Of a stretch of 35,342 bases of DNA, positions 24,573 to 32,185 are shown piece by piece. Positions within the stretch are counted from its first letter, which is position 1. Every line of letters starts with the position of its first letter. The stretch comes from Bacteroidales bacterium (GTDB lineage Bacteria; Bacteroidota; Bacteroidia; Bacteroidales; UBA932). The stretch lies in NCBI GenBank assembly GCA_017615065.1, contig JAGAAY010000014.1, forward strand, positions 1 to 35,342, written 5' to 3'. The position numbers and the translations under genes were made by a program. The notes beneath the pieces were generated by a model. That model made no database searches. It was not told where the DNA came from and saw only the letters and a program-made list of their open reading frames with translations.

Positions 24573-25907
24573 TTACGGAACCAGACCGGTGCGTGCGTTC
24601 CAGGAAATACTGGTCCTATAGTAATTATTCAGGTAATCCGCCCTCTTGCAGGCCGATGGGAGATACATACTGAAACCGGAATAAACCCTGATGTCGAAAT
24701 CGTTGATAAACCTGGGCGTTGCCGCCTTGTAAACGATGCAGGCATCCAGGGCTTCCTCCAGGGCGGCGGTTTCATCGGCAGTCATACTGCAGTGAAGCAG
24801 GATATCCTTAAGGTCGTAGAAATAGTGCCGGCCGGCCCTGTAATAGCGTTGAACCGCATCTGGAGACATGTTCTGCAGCTTGGTCTGGTACTTGGCGAAG
24901 AGGGTTGCACATACGGATGCCAGGTTATCGAGGGCTTTGCAGTTTATAAGCGATATCGTGGCGGACTGGGCGGACCCTGTCCTGCTGCTGTAAAAGTTGA
25001 AATAATCCTCGCACACGCCCTTGACGTTAGGGACAGACTCTTCCAGAAGCCTGGAAACCAGAGTCTTGTAATCCAAACCGTCGGCAAGGATCTCCGTTTG
25101 CGAAAAGCCCAGGACGTCACACACATTCCTGAGTTCATATGCCACCTCGATGCACCCCATAAGACAGGCGTCCAGGATGATATAATCCATATGCATGGGG
25201 ATTGCGCCGGCCAGATCCTGGATTTCTATCTCGGAATAAGGTGTTCCTTCATCCTGCCCCAGGGACTTCACGGCGGGGTACTCCGGAATCTCCGGGAAGC
25301 CGAAACTCACTCCCCTCTTGCCGGCATACCATATGGACGAGCCTTCCTCAGGGTCGAAGTTGGAAGGATTGGAGTAATACTTCGCAGGGAGCCATCCTGT
25401 GCCGTGGGAAGAAAAAACCATCCCGTAGCCCGCAGCCGGATATGTGTCCCTTACGAACTCGAGCGCCTCCCTCATGAAAGAGGCCGATGACACCGGAGTA
25501 TCGCCGCTCCACACCTTCACGGTGTCCATGAGCGTCTCTTCTCCTTCCTCCCTCGTGAGCCTTATCAACACCGGAGAAGCGGGAGTAGTATAGTCCTTGT
25601 ATTTTTCTGTGAGCCTGCTTATCACAAGCACCACATCGGAATTCCGGGTACGCTCCGGCAGATAGCCTTTGGTCATATCGTCGATATCCTCCCTGAGATA
25701 ATCGTACAGGGAATTATACCCGGCGGAAACGAGGATAAAGACACGCCTGGTTTCCTGAGTGACGGTTCTGTCGGTTTTGGTGACACCCGTAAACACAGTG
25801 CCCTCGCCCGCAGGATTGAAATCCTTGAAATTGGGATTCTCCTTGCCGCAGGAAAAGAACAATCCTGCTGCAAGAGTCATCATAAATATGATGCGGGCCT
25901 TCCTCAT
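24573..25907 (-). CDS. Clostripain-like (C11) cysteine protease lipoprotein, 444 aa
   Basis: The N-terminus MRKARIIFMMTLAAGLFFSC is a lipoprotein signal with cysteine 20. The caspase-like core has the catalytic histidine H168 in MVFSSHGTGW and the nucleophile C248 in ILDACLMG, both in the order and context of peptidase family C11 (clostripain). These enzymes cleave after Arg or Lys; target proteins here are unknown. The segment after the lipobox is polar and could be a processed pro-part. The start matches a -7 box only 9 bases upstream, so the transcript would be almost leaderless. recX follows 4 bases later. A lipoprotein protease and recX in one unit have no obvious functional link. Confidence 0.88.
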   Translation of the reverse strand: MRKARIIFMMTLAAGLFFSCGKENPNFKDFNPAGEGTVFTGVTKTDRTVTQETRRVFILVSAGYNSLYDYLREDIDDMTKGYLPERTRNSDVVLVISRLTEKYKDYTTPASPVLIRLTREEGEETLMDTVKVWSGDTPVSSASFMREALEFVRDTYPAAGYGMVFSSHGTGWLPAKYYSNPSNFDPEEGSSIWYAGKRGVSFGFPEIPEYPAVKSLGQDEGTPYSEIEIQDLAGAIPMHMDYIILDACLMGCIEVAYELRNVCDVLGFSQTEILADGLDYKTLVSRLLEESVPNVKGVCEDYFNFYSSRTGSAQSATISLINCKALDNLASVCATLFAKYQTKLQNMSPDAVQRYYRAGRHYFYDLKDILLHCSMTADETAALEEALDACIVYKAATPRFINDFDIRVYSGFSMYLPSACKRADYLNNYYRTSISWNARTGLVP

Positions 25908-25915
25908 ATATTCGG

Positions 25916-25923
25916 CAAAGATA
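25916..25923 (-). promoter_or_regulatory. -7 box upstream of the C11 protease gene
   Basis: On the minus strand it reads TATCTTTG, an exact TAnnTTTG, ending 8 bases before the ATG. The -33 region is poor. Confidence 0.5.
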
Positions 25924-25935
25924 AAGAATTATTCT

Positions 25936-25943
25936 TAAATTTG
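25936..25943 (+). promoter_or_regulatory. -7 box of the dipeptidyl peptidase III-xerD-mtgA unit
   Basis: TAAATTTG matches TAnnTTTG, 32 bases before the ATG at 25976. TTCG (25911-25914) is a weak -33 match at 21 bases spacing. It is divergent from the C11 promoter. Confidence 0.5.
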
Positions 25944-25975
25944 CGATTGGAGAAATTGAAAACGCTCTCGAACAC

Positions 25976-27973
25976 ATGAAACTTATTGCAAAAATTATGC
26001 TCATCGCATCTGCCGCAGCGGCGCTTGCCGGCTGTTCAAATCCCGGGAAGAAAGACTTCCGCTACACCATTGACACATTCGCCGACCTCAAAGTCATGCG
26101 TTATCAGATTCCCGGCTGGGAAGACCTTACCCTCCAGCAGAAGGAATACGCATATCACCTTGCGGAGGCCGCAAAATGGGGACGTGACATCCTGTGGGAC
26201 CAGAACTGCAAGGAAAACCTCCGCGTGCGCCACGCAGTGGAAACCATACTGGAAAAATATGACGGCGGAGACCGCGGCTCCACCGAGGATTACTTCAACT
26301 TCCTGGTGTATGCCAAGCGCCTTTTCTTCTCGAACGGCATCCATCACCATTATGCGGAAGACAAGTTCTTCCCGGAGTGCCCCAAAGAGTACTTCGCCAA
26401 GCTTCTGAACGCCGTGGGAATCGATGACGAAGACCTCCTGGACGTAATCTACAATCCGGAGAGGTATCCCCAGCGCCGTTCCACTGCAACCGACGGCGAC
26501 ATCGTGGCCTTATCGGCAGTAAACTTCTACGAGGGAGTCACCCGCGAGGAGGTGGAGGCATACTACGCGTCCATCGTCGACAAGAATGACCCCAATCCCA
26601 TCTCCTATGGCCTGAATACCAAGGTGGTAAAGGCCGATGACGGATCGATCAAAGAGATTCCCTGGTGCTCCGGAAGCATCTACGGCGCCGCCATCGACAA
26701 AATCTGCGAAGAACTGGAACTTGCCGCCGCTGTGGCGGAGAACGACATCCAGGCCCGCGCGCTGCGCATCCTCATCGACTACTACAAGACCGGCGACCTG
26801 CGCAAATGGGACGAATTCAACATCGAATGGGTAAAAGACACCATCGGCACGGTTGATTTCATTAACGGTTTCATCGAAGACTACAACGATCCCCTGGGCC
26901 GCAAGGCTTCATGGGAGGGCTATGTGAATATCAAGGACGCGGCGGCATCGGCAAGGACCGAGACTCTCAGCGCCAACGCACAGTGGTTCGAGGACAATTC
27001 CCCGGTGGATCCGCGCTTCCGCAAGGCTGTTGTCAAGGGCGTATCGGCCAAGGTAATCAACGCGGTTTGCCTGGCCGGCGACAGCTATCCCAGCACGCCC
27101 ATCGGCATAAATCTGCCCAATGCCGACTGGATCCGCAAGGAGCATGGCTCAAAGAGCGTCACCATCGCCAACATCACCCATACCTATGATTATTCCGCGC
27201 AGGAAATGCCCAACTCCGTCCTGGAGGAATTCGCCTGGGACGATGCCGAAAAGGAGCGTTCCCGCAAATGGAGCACCATTGCCGATGAGATCCACACCGA
27301 CCTGCACGAGTGCCTGGGCCATGGTTCCGGCCAGCTCCTGCCCGGGGTGTCCACCACCGCCATGGGTGAATATTCATCCACGCTGGAAGAGGCCAGGGCC
27401 GATCTGTTCGGCCTCTACTATACGGCCGATCCCAAAATGGTGGAACTGGGCATCATGCCCGATCCGGAAGCATACAAGGCCGAATATGACGGCTATATCC
27501 GCAACGGTCTGATGGTGCAGTTCAACCGCGTGGAGCTTGGCCGCCCCAACACCGAGGCTCATATGCAGAACCGCAAGCTCATCGCCGAATGGTGCCTGGA
27601 GAAAGGCGCTGCCGACAATGTGATAGAGAAGAAGGTCCGCGACGGCAAAACATACTTCGTGATTAACGATTATGTGCGGCTGCGCGCCCTGTTCGCAGAG
27701 CTCCTGGCGGAGATTCAGAGGATCAAGTCCGAGGGCGATTATGCCGCAGGCAAGGCCCTGGTTGAGACCTATGCCGTGAACATCGACCCTGCCCTGCACC
27801 GCGAGGTGAAAGAACGCTACAACGCACTGGGCCTTAAGCCTTATGGCGGCTTCGTGAACCCGGAAATCGTACCGGTCGTCAAGGGCGGAAAGGTTGTGGA
27901 TTACGTACTGGAATACACCGACAGTTATCTTGGCCAGATGCTCGAGTACGGCCGCAAATACGGCATACTTTGA
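25976..27973 (+). CDS. Dipeptidyl peptidase III-like zinc peptidase (M49) lipoprotein
   Basis: Dipeptidyl peptidase III removes dipeptides from the N-terminus of short peptides. The zinc motif HECLGH lies at residues 444-449 (H444, E445, H449), the M49 hexapeptide in the form usual for Bacteroidota. The third ligand is E472 in LEEARADL. At 665 residues the length fits. Unlike the cytosolic eukaryotic enzyme, this one has a lipoprotein signal (MKLIAKIMLIASAAAALAGC, C20), so it should be periplasmic or surface-attached. Its TGA overlaps the TTG start of xerD. Confidence 0.94.
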   Translation: MKLIAKIMLIASAAAALAGCSNPGKKDFRYTIDTFADLKVMRYQIPGWEDLTLQQKEYAYHLAEAAKWGRDILWDQNCKENLRVRHAVETILEKYDGGDRGSTEDYFNFLVYAKRLFFSNGIHHHYAEDKFFPECPKEYFAKLLNAVGIDDEDLLDVIYNPERYPQRRSTATDGDIVALSAVNFYEGVTREEVEAYYASIVDKNDPNPISYGLNTKVVKADDGSIKEIPWCSGSIYGAAIDKICEELELAAAVAENDIQARALRILIDYYKTGDLRKWDEFNIEWVKDTIGTVDFINGFIEDYNDPLGRKASWEGYVNIKDAAASARTETLSANAQWFEDNSPVDPRFRKAVVKGVSAKVINAVCLAGDSYPSTPIGINLPNADWIRKEHGSKSVTIANITHTYDYSAQEMPNSVLEEFAWDDAEKERSRKWSTIADEIHTDLHECLGHGSGQLLPGVSTTAMGEYSSTLEEARADLFGLYYTADPKMVELGIMPDPEAYKAEYDGYIRNGLMVQFNRVELGRPNTEAHMQNRKLIAEWCLEKGAADNVIEKKVRDGKTYFVINDYVRLRALFAELLAEIQRIKSEGDYAAGKALVETYAVNIDPALHREVKERYNALGLKPYGGFVNPEIVPVVKGGKVVDYVLEYTDSYLGQMLEYGRKYGIL

Positions 27974-28836
27974 GGCTGCTGGACGATTATACCTCCTATC
28001 TGAAGATAGAGCGCGGGATGTCACCCAACACGGTGGCATCCTACGTTCATGACGTGTCCGTTTTCCTTGAGGCCTACCCCTCTGCCAGGCCTTCCGACCT
28101 GACGGATGCCGATGTCGCAGAGCACCTTGCCTCTCTGGGACTGACAAAGCGCTCCCAGGCCAGGGTGCTCAGCTCCCTGCGCTCCTTCTTTGACTGGTGC
28201 ATCGCCGAGGGAGACATGAAGTCCAACCCGGCGGAACGCGTGGATTCTCCCAAGCCCGGGCACTATCTGCCCACCGTGCTCTCAGTGGAGGAAATTTCTG
28301 CGATTATGGATTCCGTGGACCTGCAGGCCAGATTCGGCAGAAGGGACAGGGCCATCCTGGAAGTGCTGTACGGCTGCGGCCTGCGCGTGTCCGAGGCCGT
28401 TAGCCTGAGGCTTCGGGACCTGTACCTAGGCGAAGGATTTCTGCGGGTAATCGGCAAAGGCAACAAGCAGAGAGTGGTGCCGATGGGCGAAATGGCCGTG
28501 GCCGCGCTTGAGGCCCATCTGGAAGACAGGGCGGTGGTGCCCGCCTCCAGGGACGATGAAGACTATGTGTTCCTGAACCGCGACGGCAAGCCCCTGAGCC
28601 GGATTTCGATGTTCAATATCGTGAAGAAGCAGGCAATGCTCGCTGGCATTCACAAGGAGATTTCTCCGCATACGTTCCGCCATTCATTTGCCACGCATCT
28701 TGTAGAAGGCGGGGCCGATCTTCGCGTAGTACAGGAGATGCTGGGCCACTCCTCCATCCTCACCACTGAAATCTATACGCATCTGGACCGCTCCACATGG
28801 CAGGCCGATGTTCTCAAACACCACCCGGAGCGATGA
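27970..28836 (+). CDS. xerD: Tyrosine recombinase XerD-like
   Basis: This 288-residue site-specific recombinase resolves chromosome dimers at dif. It has an N-terminal SAM-like core-binding domain (residues 5-85) and a catalytic domain with the full set R139 (GLRVSEA), K163 (GKGNKQR), H234 and R237 (PHTFRH), H260 (LGHSS) and nucleophile Y269 (EIYTHLD). The start is a TTG inside the stop of the preceding gene (TTGA overlap), which fits translational coupling; no upstream ATG is available in frame. The mtgA ATG overlaps its stop. A generic integrase is less likely, because the gene sits in a housekeeping operon and has XerD length. Confidence 0.92.
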   Translation: MRLLDDYTSYLKIERGMSPNTVASYVHDVSVFLEAYPSARPSDLTDADVAEHLASLGLTKRSQARVLSSLRSFFDWCIAEGDMKSNPAERVDSPKPGHYLPTVLSVEEISAIMDSVDLQARFGRRDRAILEVLYGCGLRVSEAVSLRLRDLYLGEGFLRVIGKGNKQRVVPMGEMAVAALEAHLEDRAVVPASRDDEDYVFLNRDGKPLSRISMFNIVKKQAMLAGIHKEISPHTFRHSFATHLVEGGADLRVVQEMLGHSSILTTEIYTHLDRSTWQADVLKHHPER

Positions 28837-29519
28837 GACGCCGCAAGAAACTGGCATATTGGCTGTTTGTGCGCATCCCGTTCTGGTTTGTTGCACTCAG
28901 CTTTGCATTTGTACTGCTGTACAAAGTGGTTCCGGTGTACTTCACCCCGCTGATGCTGGTGCGGGCCGTGCAGGGTGAGCGCCCCATTCAGCGGGAATGG
29001 ACGCCCCTGGAGAAAATTTCCCCGGAAATGATAAAGGCGGTTATCGCCTCCGAAGACAACCGTTTTGCCACGCACAACGGCTTCGACTGGATAGAGGTCC
29101 GCAAGATGCTGGACGCCCACCAGAACAAGGGCAAGAAGATACGCGGCTGCAGCACCATCTCCCAGCAGACCGCCAAGAACGTATTCACCTTCGGCAGCTC
29201 CACCCTTGTGCGCAAGGGCCTGGAAGCCTGGTTTACGGTTCTTATCGAATGGATCTGGGGCAAGGAGCGTATTATGGAAGTGTACCTTAACGTAGCCGAA
29301 ACGGGCCACGGCATGTACGGAGTACAAGCCGCAGCCCGTAAATACTATGACGTGCCCGCCGCCAGGCTCACCCGCCGTCAGGCCGCCTCCATCGCCATTA
29401 TCCTTCCCAATCCCCTCAAGTACAACCCCAAAGGCGATACCAAGTTCATCAACCGCCGCCGCAACGCCATCGTAGCCCTTATACCTAAATTAGAATACCC
29501 GGACTGGGTGCGGCAGTAA
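28833..29519 (+). CDS. mtgA: Monofunctional peptidoglycan glycosyltransferase MtgA
   Basis: This membrane-anchored GT51 enzyme polymerises lipid II into glycan strands. ATG 28833 is chosen because it overlaps the xerD stop (ATGA) and is directly followed by RRRKK and a membrane helix (about residues 10-32). Catalytic motifs are ASEDNRFATHNG with E74, GCSTISQQTAKN (105-116) and ERIMEVYLNVAE with E149. There is no transpeptidase domain, and the 228-residue length is that of MtgA. It ends 7 bases from the convergent tpiA stop. Confidence 0.93.
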   Translation: MRRRKKLAYWLFVRIPFWFVALSFAFVLLYKVVPVYFTPLMLVRAVQGERPIQREWTPLEKISPEMIKAVIASEDNRFATHNGFDWIEVRKMLDAHQNKGKKIRGCSTISQQTAKNVFTFGSSTLVRKGLEAWFTVLIEWIWGKERIMEVYLNVAETGHGMYGVQAAARKYYDVPAARLTRRQAASIAIILPNPLKYNPKGDTKFINRRRNAIVALIPKLEYPDWVRQ

Positions 29520-29526
29520 CGGCCGA

Positions 29527-30282
29527 TCAGAATGAAGCAGCGATTGCGATAAAGTCTTCAGCCTTGAGGGCGGCGCCGCCGATGAGGCCGCCGTCGATGT
29601 CCTTCTCTGCGAAGAGTTCCTTTGCATTTGAGGGCTTGCAGGAGCCACCATAGAGGATAGTCATGTCGTCTGCTGCGGCAGCGCCGAACTTTTCGGCGAT
29701 GACGTTGCGGATGCAGGCGTGGATTTCCTCTGCCTGTGCTGCAGTGGCGGTTTTGCCTGTGCCGATTGCCCATACGGGCTCATAGGCGATGACCACGTTT
29801 GCAAGGTCTTCCGGAGCAAGGGTGTAGAGAACGGCCTTGGTCTGGTCTGTTACCACCTGGAAGTGCTTGCCGGCTTCCCTCTCGTCCAGGTTTTCACCCA
29901 CGCAGAGGATCACCTTGAGGCCTTCGTCAAGGGCGAGCCTTGTTTTCACGACGAGCTTTTCATCGGTCTCTCCATAGTACTGACGACGCTCGGAGTGGCC
30001 GAGGATGGTGTATTCGCAGCCAACCGACCCAAGCATTGCGGGAGCAACCTCACCGGTGTATGCGCCCTTCACATGGTCGGCGCAGTTCTGTGCGCTCAGG
30101 GCCACTTTTGAACCCTTGAGGGCCTCTGCCACGGGGGCAAGATGCGTGAACGGGGGTGCAACTACGAGTTTTACGTTTGCGGGAAGTTCTTTTGCCTTCT
30201 CAACCACTGCTTTGGCGAGCTCTACGCCTTCAGGAACTGTAGTGTTCATTTTCCAGTTGCCTGCAACGATGTATTTTCTCAT
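29527..30282 (-). CDS. tpiA: Triosephosphate isomerase
   Basis: This glycolytic enzyme interconverts dihydroxyacetone phosphate and glyceraldehyde 3-phosphate. The TIM barrel has K11 (NWKMN), H96 (ILGHSERR) and E168 (AYEPVWAIGTG), with the phosphate-binding end GGAALKAEDF. The 251-residue length is normal. It is divergent from rplY. Its predicted 5' leader contains one copy of the palindromic repeat (30297-30324). Confidence 0.98.
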   Translation of the reverse strand: MRKYIVAGNWKMNTTVPEGVELAKAVVEKAKELPANVKLVVAPPFTHLAPVAEALKGSKVALSAQNCADHVKGAYTGEVAPAMLGSVGCEYTILGHSERRQYYGETDEKLVVKTRLALDEGLKVILCVGENLDEREAGKHFQVVTDQTKAVLYTLAPEDLANVVIAYEPVWAIGTGKTATAAQAEEIHACIRNVIAEKFGAAAADDMTILYGGSCKPSNAKELFAEKDIDGGLIGGAALKAEDFIAIAASF

Positions 30283-30296
30283 ATAATAAAAGAATT

Positions 30297-30324
30297 AGAT
30301 TTCTCGGCTCCGCTCGAAATGACA
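30297..30324 (+). repeat. Palindromic 28-bp repeat, copy B (tpiA leader)
   Basis: It reads AGATTTCTCGGC-TCC-GCTCGAAATGACA. It lies 15 bases upstream of the tpiA start codon, on the tpiA side of both divergent promoters, so it would be transcribed as a hairpin in the tpiA leader. Confidence 0.8.
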
Positions 30325-30341
30325 ATCACTTCAAGCGGACA

Positions 30342-30349
30342 CAAAGATA
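30342..30349 (-). promoter_or_regulatory. -7 box of the tpiA promoter
   Basis: On the minus strand it reads TATCTTTG. The predicted start is near 30337, leaving a leader of about 55 bases that includes repeat copy B. No strong -33 match was seen. Confidence 0.5.
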
Positions 30350-30356
30350 CTAATTA

Positions 30357-30388
30357 TTTGGAAATTCCGAAAATAGATGCTACCTTTG
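30357..30388 (+). promoter_or_regulatory. Consensus promoter of rplY-pth
   Basis: TTTG (30357-30360), a 20-base spacer and TACCTTTG (30381-30388) match the Bacteroidota consensus at every defined position. The predicted start near 30393 gives a leader of about 80 bases. Confidence 0.75.
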
Positions 30389-30397
30389 CGGGCCTTA

Positions 30398-30446
30398 AAA
30401 AAGGGACAGCCCTTTTTGGTGCAATGGGGTCTTTGAAACAGAAGAC
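30398..30446 (+). promoter_or_regulatory. Two hairpins in the rplY leader
   Basis: AAAAAGGG (30398-30405) pairs with CCCTTTTT (30410-30417) around ACAG, beginning within about 5 bases of the predicted transcript start. GTCTT (30429-30433) pairs with AAGAC (30442-30446). The first resembles an early attenuator or a 5' stabilising hairpin. Confidence 0.5.
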
Positions 30447-30475
30447 TGAGTAACACATTTTTAAATTAAAGTAAC

Positions 30476-31057
30476 ATGAAGCATTTCGCTCTCAACGGAG
30501 AAATCCGTGAAAAAGGCAACAAGGCCGTCATCAAGGCTTTCCGCCGTCAGGGTCTGGTTCCCTGCAACCTCTATGGCGCAGGTATGGACAATGTCCTGTT
30601 CACCGTTAAGGAGAAGGAACTCCAGGGTATCACCCACACTCCCGCATCCTACATCGTAGACCTTAATCTGGGCGGTAAAGTATACACCGCAGTGGCACAC
30701 GAGTACCAGTGGCATCCCGTAGACGACAACTGTCTGCACGTGGACTTCCTCGCAGTAAACGAGAAAAAGCCCATCGCCATCACTGTTCCCCTGAACATCT
30801 TCGGTCACCCTGTGGGCGTGCAGGCCGGTGGTAAGTTCGTACAGGTATCCCGCAACCTCAAAGTCCAGGCCCTCATGAAGGACCTCCCGGACCAGCTTGA
30901 CGTGGATGTAACTCCCCTGGAGCTTGACAAGCGCCTCACCGCAGGCGACCTCAAGTACGACGGTATCAAGATCCTGTCGGACAAGAACACCATCATCTGC
31001 CGCGTAAAGACCACCCGCGCCATGCAGCAGGCCGCTGCAGAGGCTGCAAAGGCCTAA
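30476..31057 (+). CDS. rplY: Ribosomal protein bL25 (Ctc type)
   Basis: The protein binds 5S rRNA in the 50S subunit. At 193 residues it has the two-domain Ctc layout: an N-terminal L25 domain (MKHFALNGEIREKGNKA..., about 1-90) and the C-terminal TL5-type beta-domain (about 95-190, with VPLNIFGHPVGVQAGG and DVTPLELDK). The C-terminus is Ala/Lys-rich. It starts after an unusually structured leader of about 80 bases and is followed 19 bases later by pth, a common pairing. Confidence 0.96.
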   Translation: MKHFALNGEIREKGNKAVIKAFRRQGLVPCNLYGAGMDNVLFTVKEKELQGITHTPASYIVDLNLGGKVYTAVAHEYQWHPVDDNCLHVDFLAVNEKKPIAITVPLNIFGHPVGVQAGGKFVQVSRNLKVQALMKDLPDQLDVDVTPLELDKRLTAGDLKYDGIKILSDKNTIICRVKTTRAMQQAAAEAAKA

Positions 31058-31076
31058 TTTTTTCCGGCTGGCGGTC

Positions 31077-31691
31077 ATGGAGTATCTAGTTGCAGGACTC
31101 GGAAACATCGGTTCCGAATACGCCTCCACCCGTCACAACATGGGATTCATGGTATTGGATGCCTGGGCTCAGGCATCCAATACTTTGTTTTCCGTGCAGC
31201 GCTACGGCGCCATTGCAGAGGTGTCCTTCAAGGGAAGGCACTTCCATCTGCTCAAGCCGTCAACCTACATGAACCTCAGCGGCAACGCCGTCCGCTACTG
31301 GCTTCAGAAGCTTAACATCCCCGTAGAGAACCTGATTGTCATCTCCGACGACCTCAACCTCCCCTTCGGAACAATCCGCATGAGGGAAGGCGGAAGCGCC
31401 GGCGGCCACAACGGCCTTCAGAACATAATCGACACTCTTGAGACCGATGCGTGGGCCCGTATCCGGGTGGGCATCGGCAGTGAATTTTCCCGGGGCGGAC
31501 AGATAGATTTTGTGCTGGGCGACATGTCGGAAGAAGAAATGCAGCAGATTCCGGACATTTCCGCGCGTATAATCCAAGGAATCAAGGATTTCTCGACGAT
31601 TGGCGCGCAAAAAGCGATGAGTTTTCTGAATACAAGGATAAAAAAGGAGGAAAAAGTGGAAAAAAGTGCAGGAGAAGCGCCTGAAAAATAG
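31077..31691 (+). CDS. pth: Peptidyl-tRNA hydrolase
   Basis: This enzyme recycles peptidyl-tRNA released from stalled ribosomes. Active-site residues are at the E. coli positions or close to them: N10 (GLGNIG), H20 (TRHNMGF), N66 (TYMNLSG), D91 or D92 (SDDLNLPFG) and N112 (GGHNGLQ). At 204 residues it is slightly long because of a Lys/Glu-rich tail (KKEEKVEKSAGEAPEK), whose coding sequence forms half of the terminator. Confidence 0.96.
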   Translation: MEYLVAGLGNIGSEYASTRHNMGFMVLDAWAQASNTLFSVQRYGAIAEVSFKGRHFHLLKPSTYMNLSGNAVRYWLQKLNIPVENLIVISDDLNLPFGTIRMREGGSAGGHNGLQNIIDTLETDAWARIRVGIGSEFSRGGQIDFVLGDMSEEEMQQIPDISARIIQGIKDFSTIGAQKAMSFLNTRIKKEEKVEKSAGEAPEK

Positions 31692-31709
31692 ATTTTTCTG
31701 CATTTTTTT
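31660..31709 (+). terminator. Terminator overlapping the pth 3' end
   Basis: AAAAAAGTGCAG (31660-31671) pairs with CTGCATTTTTTT (31698-31709) with one G-T pair, and an inner AAAAAT/ATTTTT can extend it. The left arm is inside the pth coding sequence. Confidence 0.5.
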
Positions 31710-31721
31710 GTTTTAAAATTT

Positions 31722-31750
31722 TTTGTTTTGAATTTTTTTCTCTACCTTGC
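31722..31750 (+). promoter_or_regulatory. Possible promoter of the histone H1-like gene
   Basis: TACCTTGC (31743-31750) is an imperfect TAnnTTTG, with TTTG (31722-31725) 17 bases upstream, shorter than usual. The region is a run of T tracts (31692-31740), which may add DNA curvature. Confidence 0.35.
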
Positions 31751-31798
31751 ACAAAACTTTGGATATTACTCTAACAAACTAAACCAAATCAATTAATT

Positions 31799-31972
31799 AT
31801 GAAACAGCTTGTTGAAAAACTCAATGCAGAGATCGCCGAGTTCGTAAAGAACGCAGAGGCCCAGGTAGTAAAGGGTAACAAAGCCGCCGGTGCACGCGCC
31901 CGCAAGGCTGCCCTCGCCCTCATGAAGGATCTCAAGGAATTCCGTAAAGTTTCCGTGGAAGCTGCAAAGTAA
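31799..31972 (+). CDS. Histone H1-like (Hc1 family) DNA-binding protein, 57 aa
   Basis: ATG at 31799 begins a 57-codon frame ending TAA at 31970-31972. The protein is basic and helical: MKQLVEKLNAEIAEFVKNAE, then GNKAAGARARKAALALMKDL and KEFRKVSVEAAK. It matches the small Bacteroidota histone H1-like/Hc1 proteins (PF07432), which are proposed nucleoid proteins. It stands alone, with an A/T-rich 5' region and a strong terminator 21 bases after the stop. Confidence 0.85.
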   Translation: MKQLVEKLNAEIAEFVKNAEAQVVKGNKAAGARARKAALALMKDLKEFRKVSVEAAK

Positions 31973-31993
31973 TTCCTTCTGCAAAAGAACCCG

Positions 31994-32020
31994 GCCGCCC
32001 CTGAAGGGCGGCTTTTTTTT
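31994..32020 (+). terminator. Strong terminator of the histone H1-like gene
   Basis: GCCGCCC (31994-32000) pairs with GGGCGGC (32006-32012) around CTGAA and is followed by eight T residues. Confidence 0.92.
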
Positions 32021-32035
32021 GTCCCCCATTTTAAT

Positions 32036-32043
32036 TACCTTTG
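32036..32043 (+). promoter_or_regulatory. -7 box of the tyrS promoter
   Basis: TACCTTTG matches the consensus; TTTT (32012-32015) occupies the -33 position within the preceding terminator. The box overlaps the palindrome TTTGTATT-TT-AATACAAA (32040-32057), which could be an operator. Confidence 0.55.
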
Positions 32044-32061
32044 TATTTTAATACAAAAATA

Positions 32062-32171
32062 AAAGATGTATTCCTTCTCAAACCGTCGTCTTCGACGACC
32101 CCTCCCATAAATGGGCCCCTCCCTCTTATACGGCCGAGGGTGGCCATAGGTTTGAGAAGGAATACATCTTT
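32062..32171 (+). ncRNA. Highly structured tyrS leader element (or palindromic insertion)
   Basis: The arms 32062-32084 and 32149-32171 are perfectly complementary over 23 bp (left arm begins AAAGATGTATTCC, right arm begins GGTTTGAGAAGG). The 64-base interior folds further: GTCGTC-TTC-GACGAC (32085-32099), then a long hairpin in which ATGG and CC (32111-32114, 32116-32117) pair with GGCCAT (32142-32147) and CCCTC (32121-32125) pairs with GAGGG (32136-32140). The whole is a three-way junction starting about 14 bases after the predicted transcript start and ending 14 bases before the tyrS ATG. AATACA (32050-32055) can pair with TGTATT (32067-32072) in the left arm, offering an alternative fold. 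No known leader class, including the T-box, is recognised. Confidence 0.6.
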
Positions 32172-32185
32172 ATAAATTCAATTAT

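Noticed and set aside
27970..28836. xerD as an integrase marking a mobile island
   Set aside because: Its length, catalytic set and overlaps with housekeeping neighbours fit chromosomal XerD; no attachment site, tRNA or excisionase gene is nearby.
30142..30453. 103-codon frame between tpiA and rplY
   Set aside because: It overlaps the tpiA start, repeat copy B, and the rplY promoter and leader, and it has no plausible protein content.
32062..32171. T-box riboswitch controlling tyrS
   Set aside because: No T-box consensus, no specifier loop, and no terminator/antiterminator pair is visible; the architecture is a single long closing stem with two hairpins.
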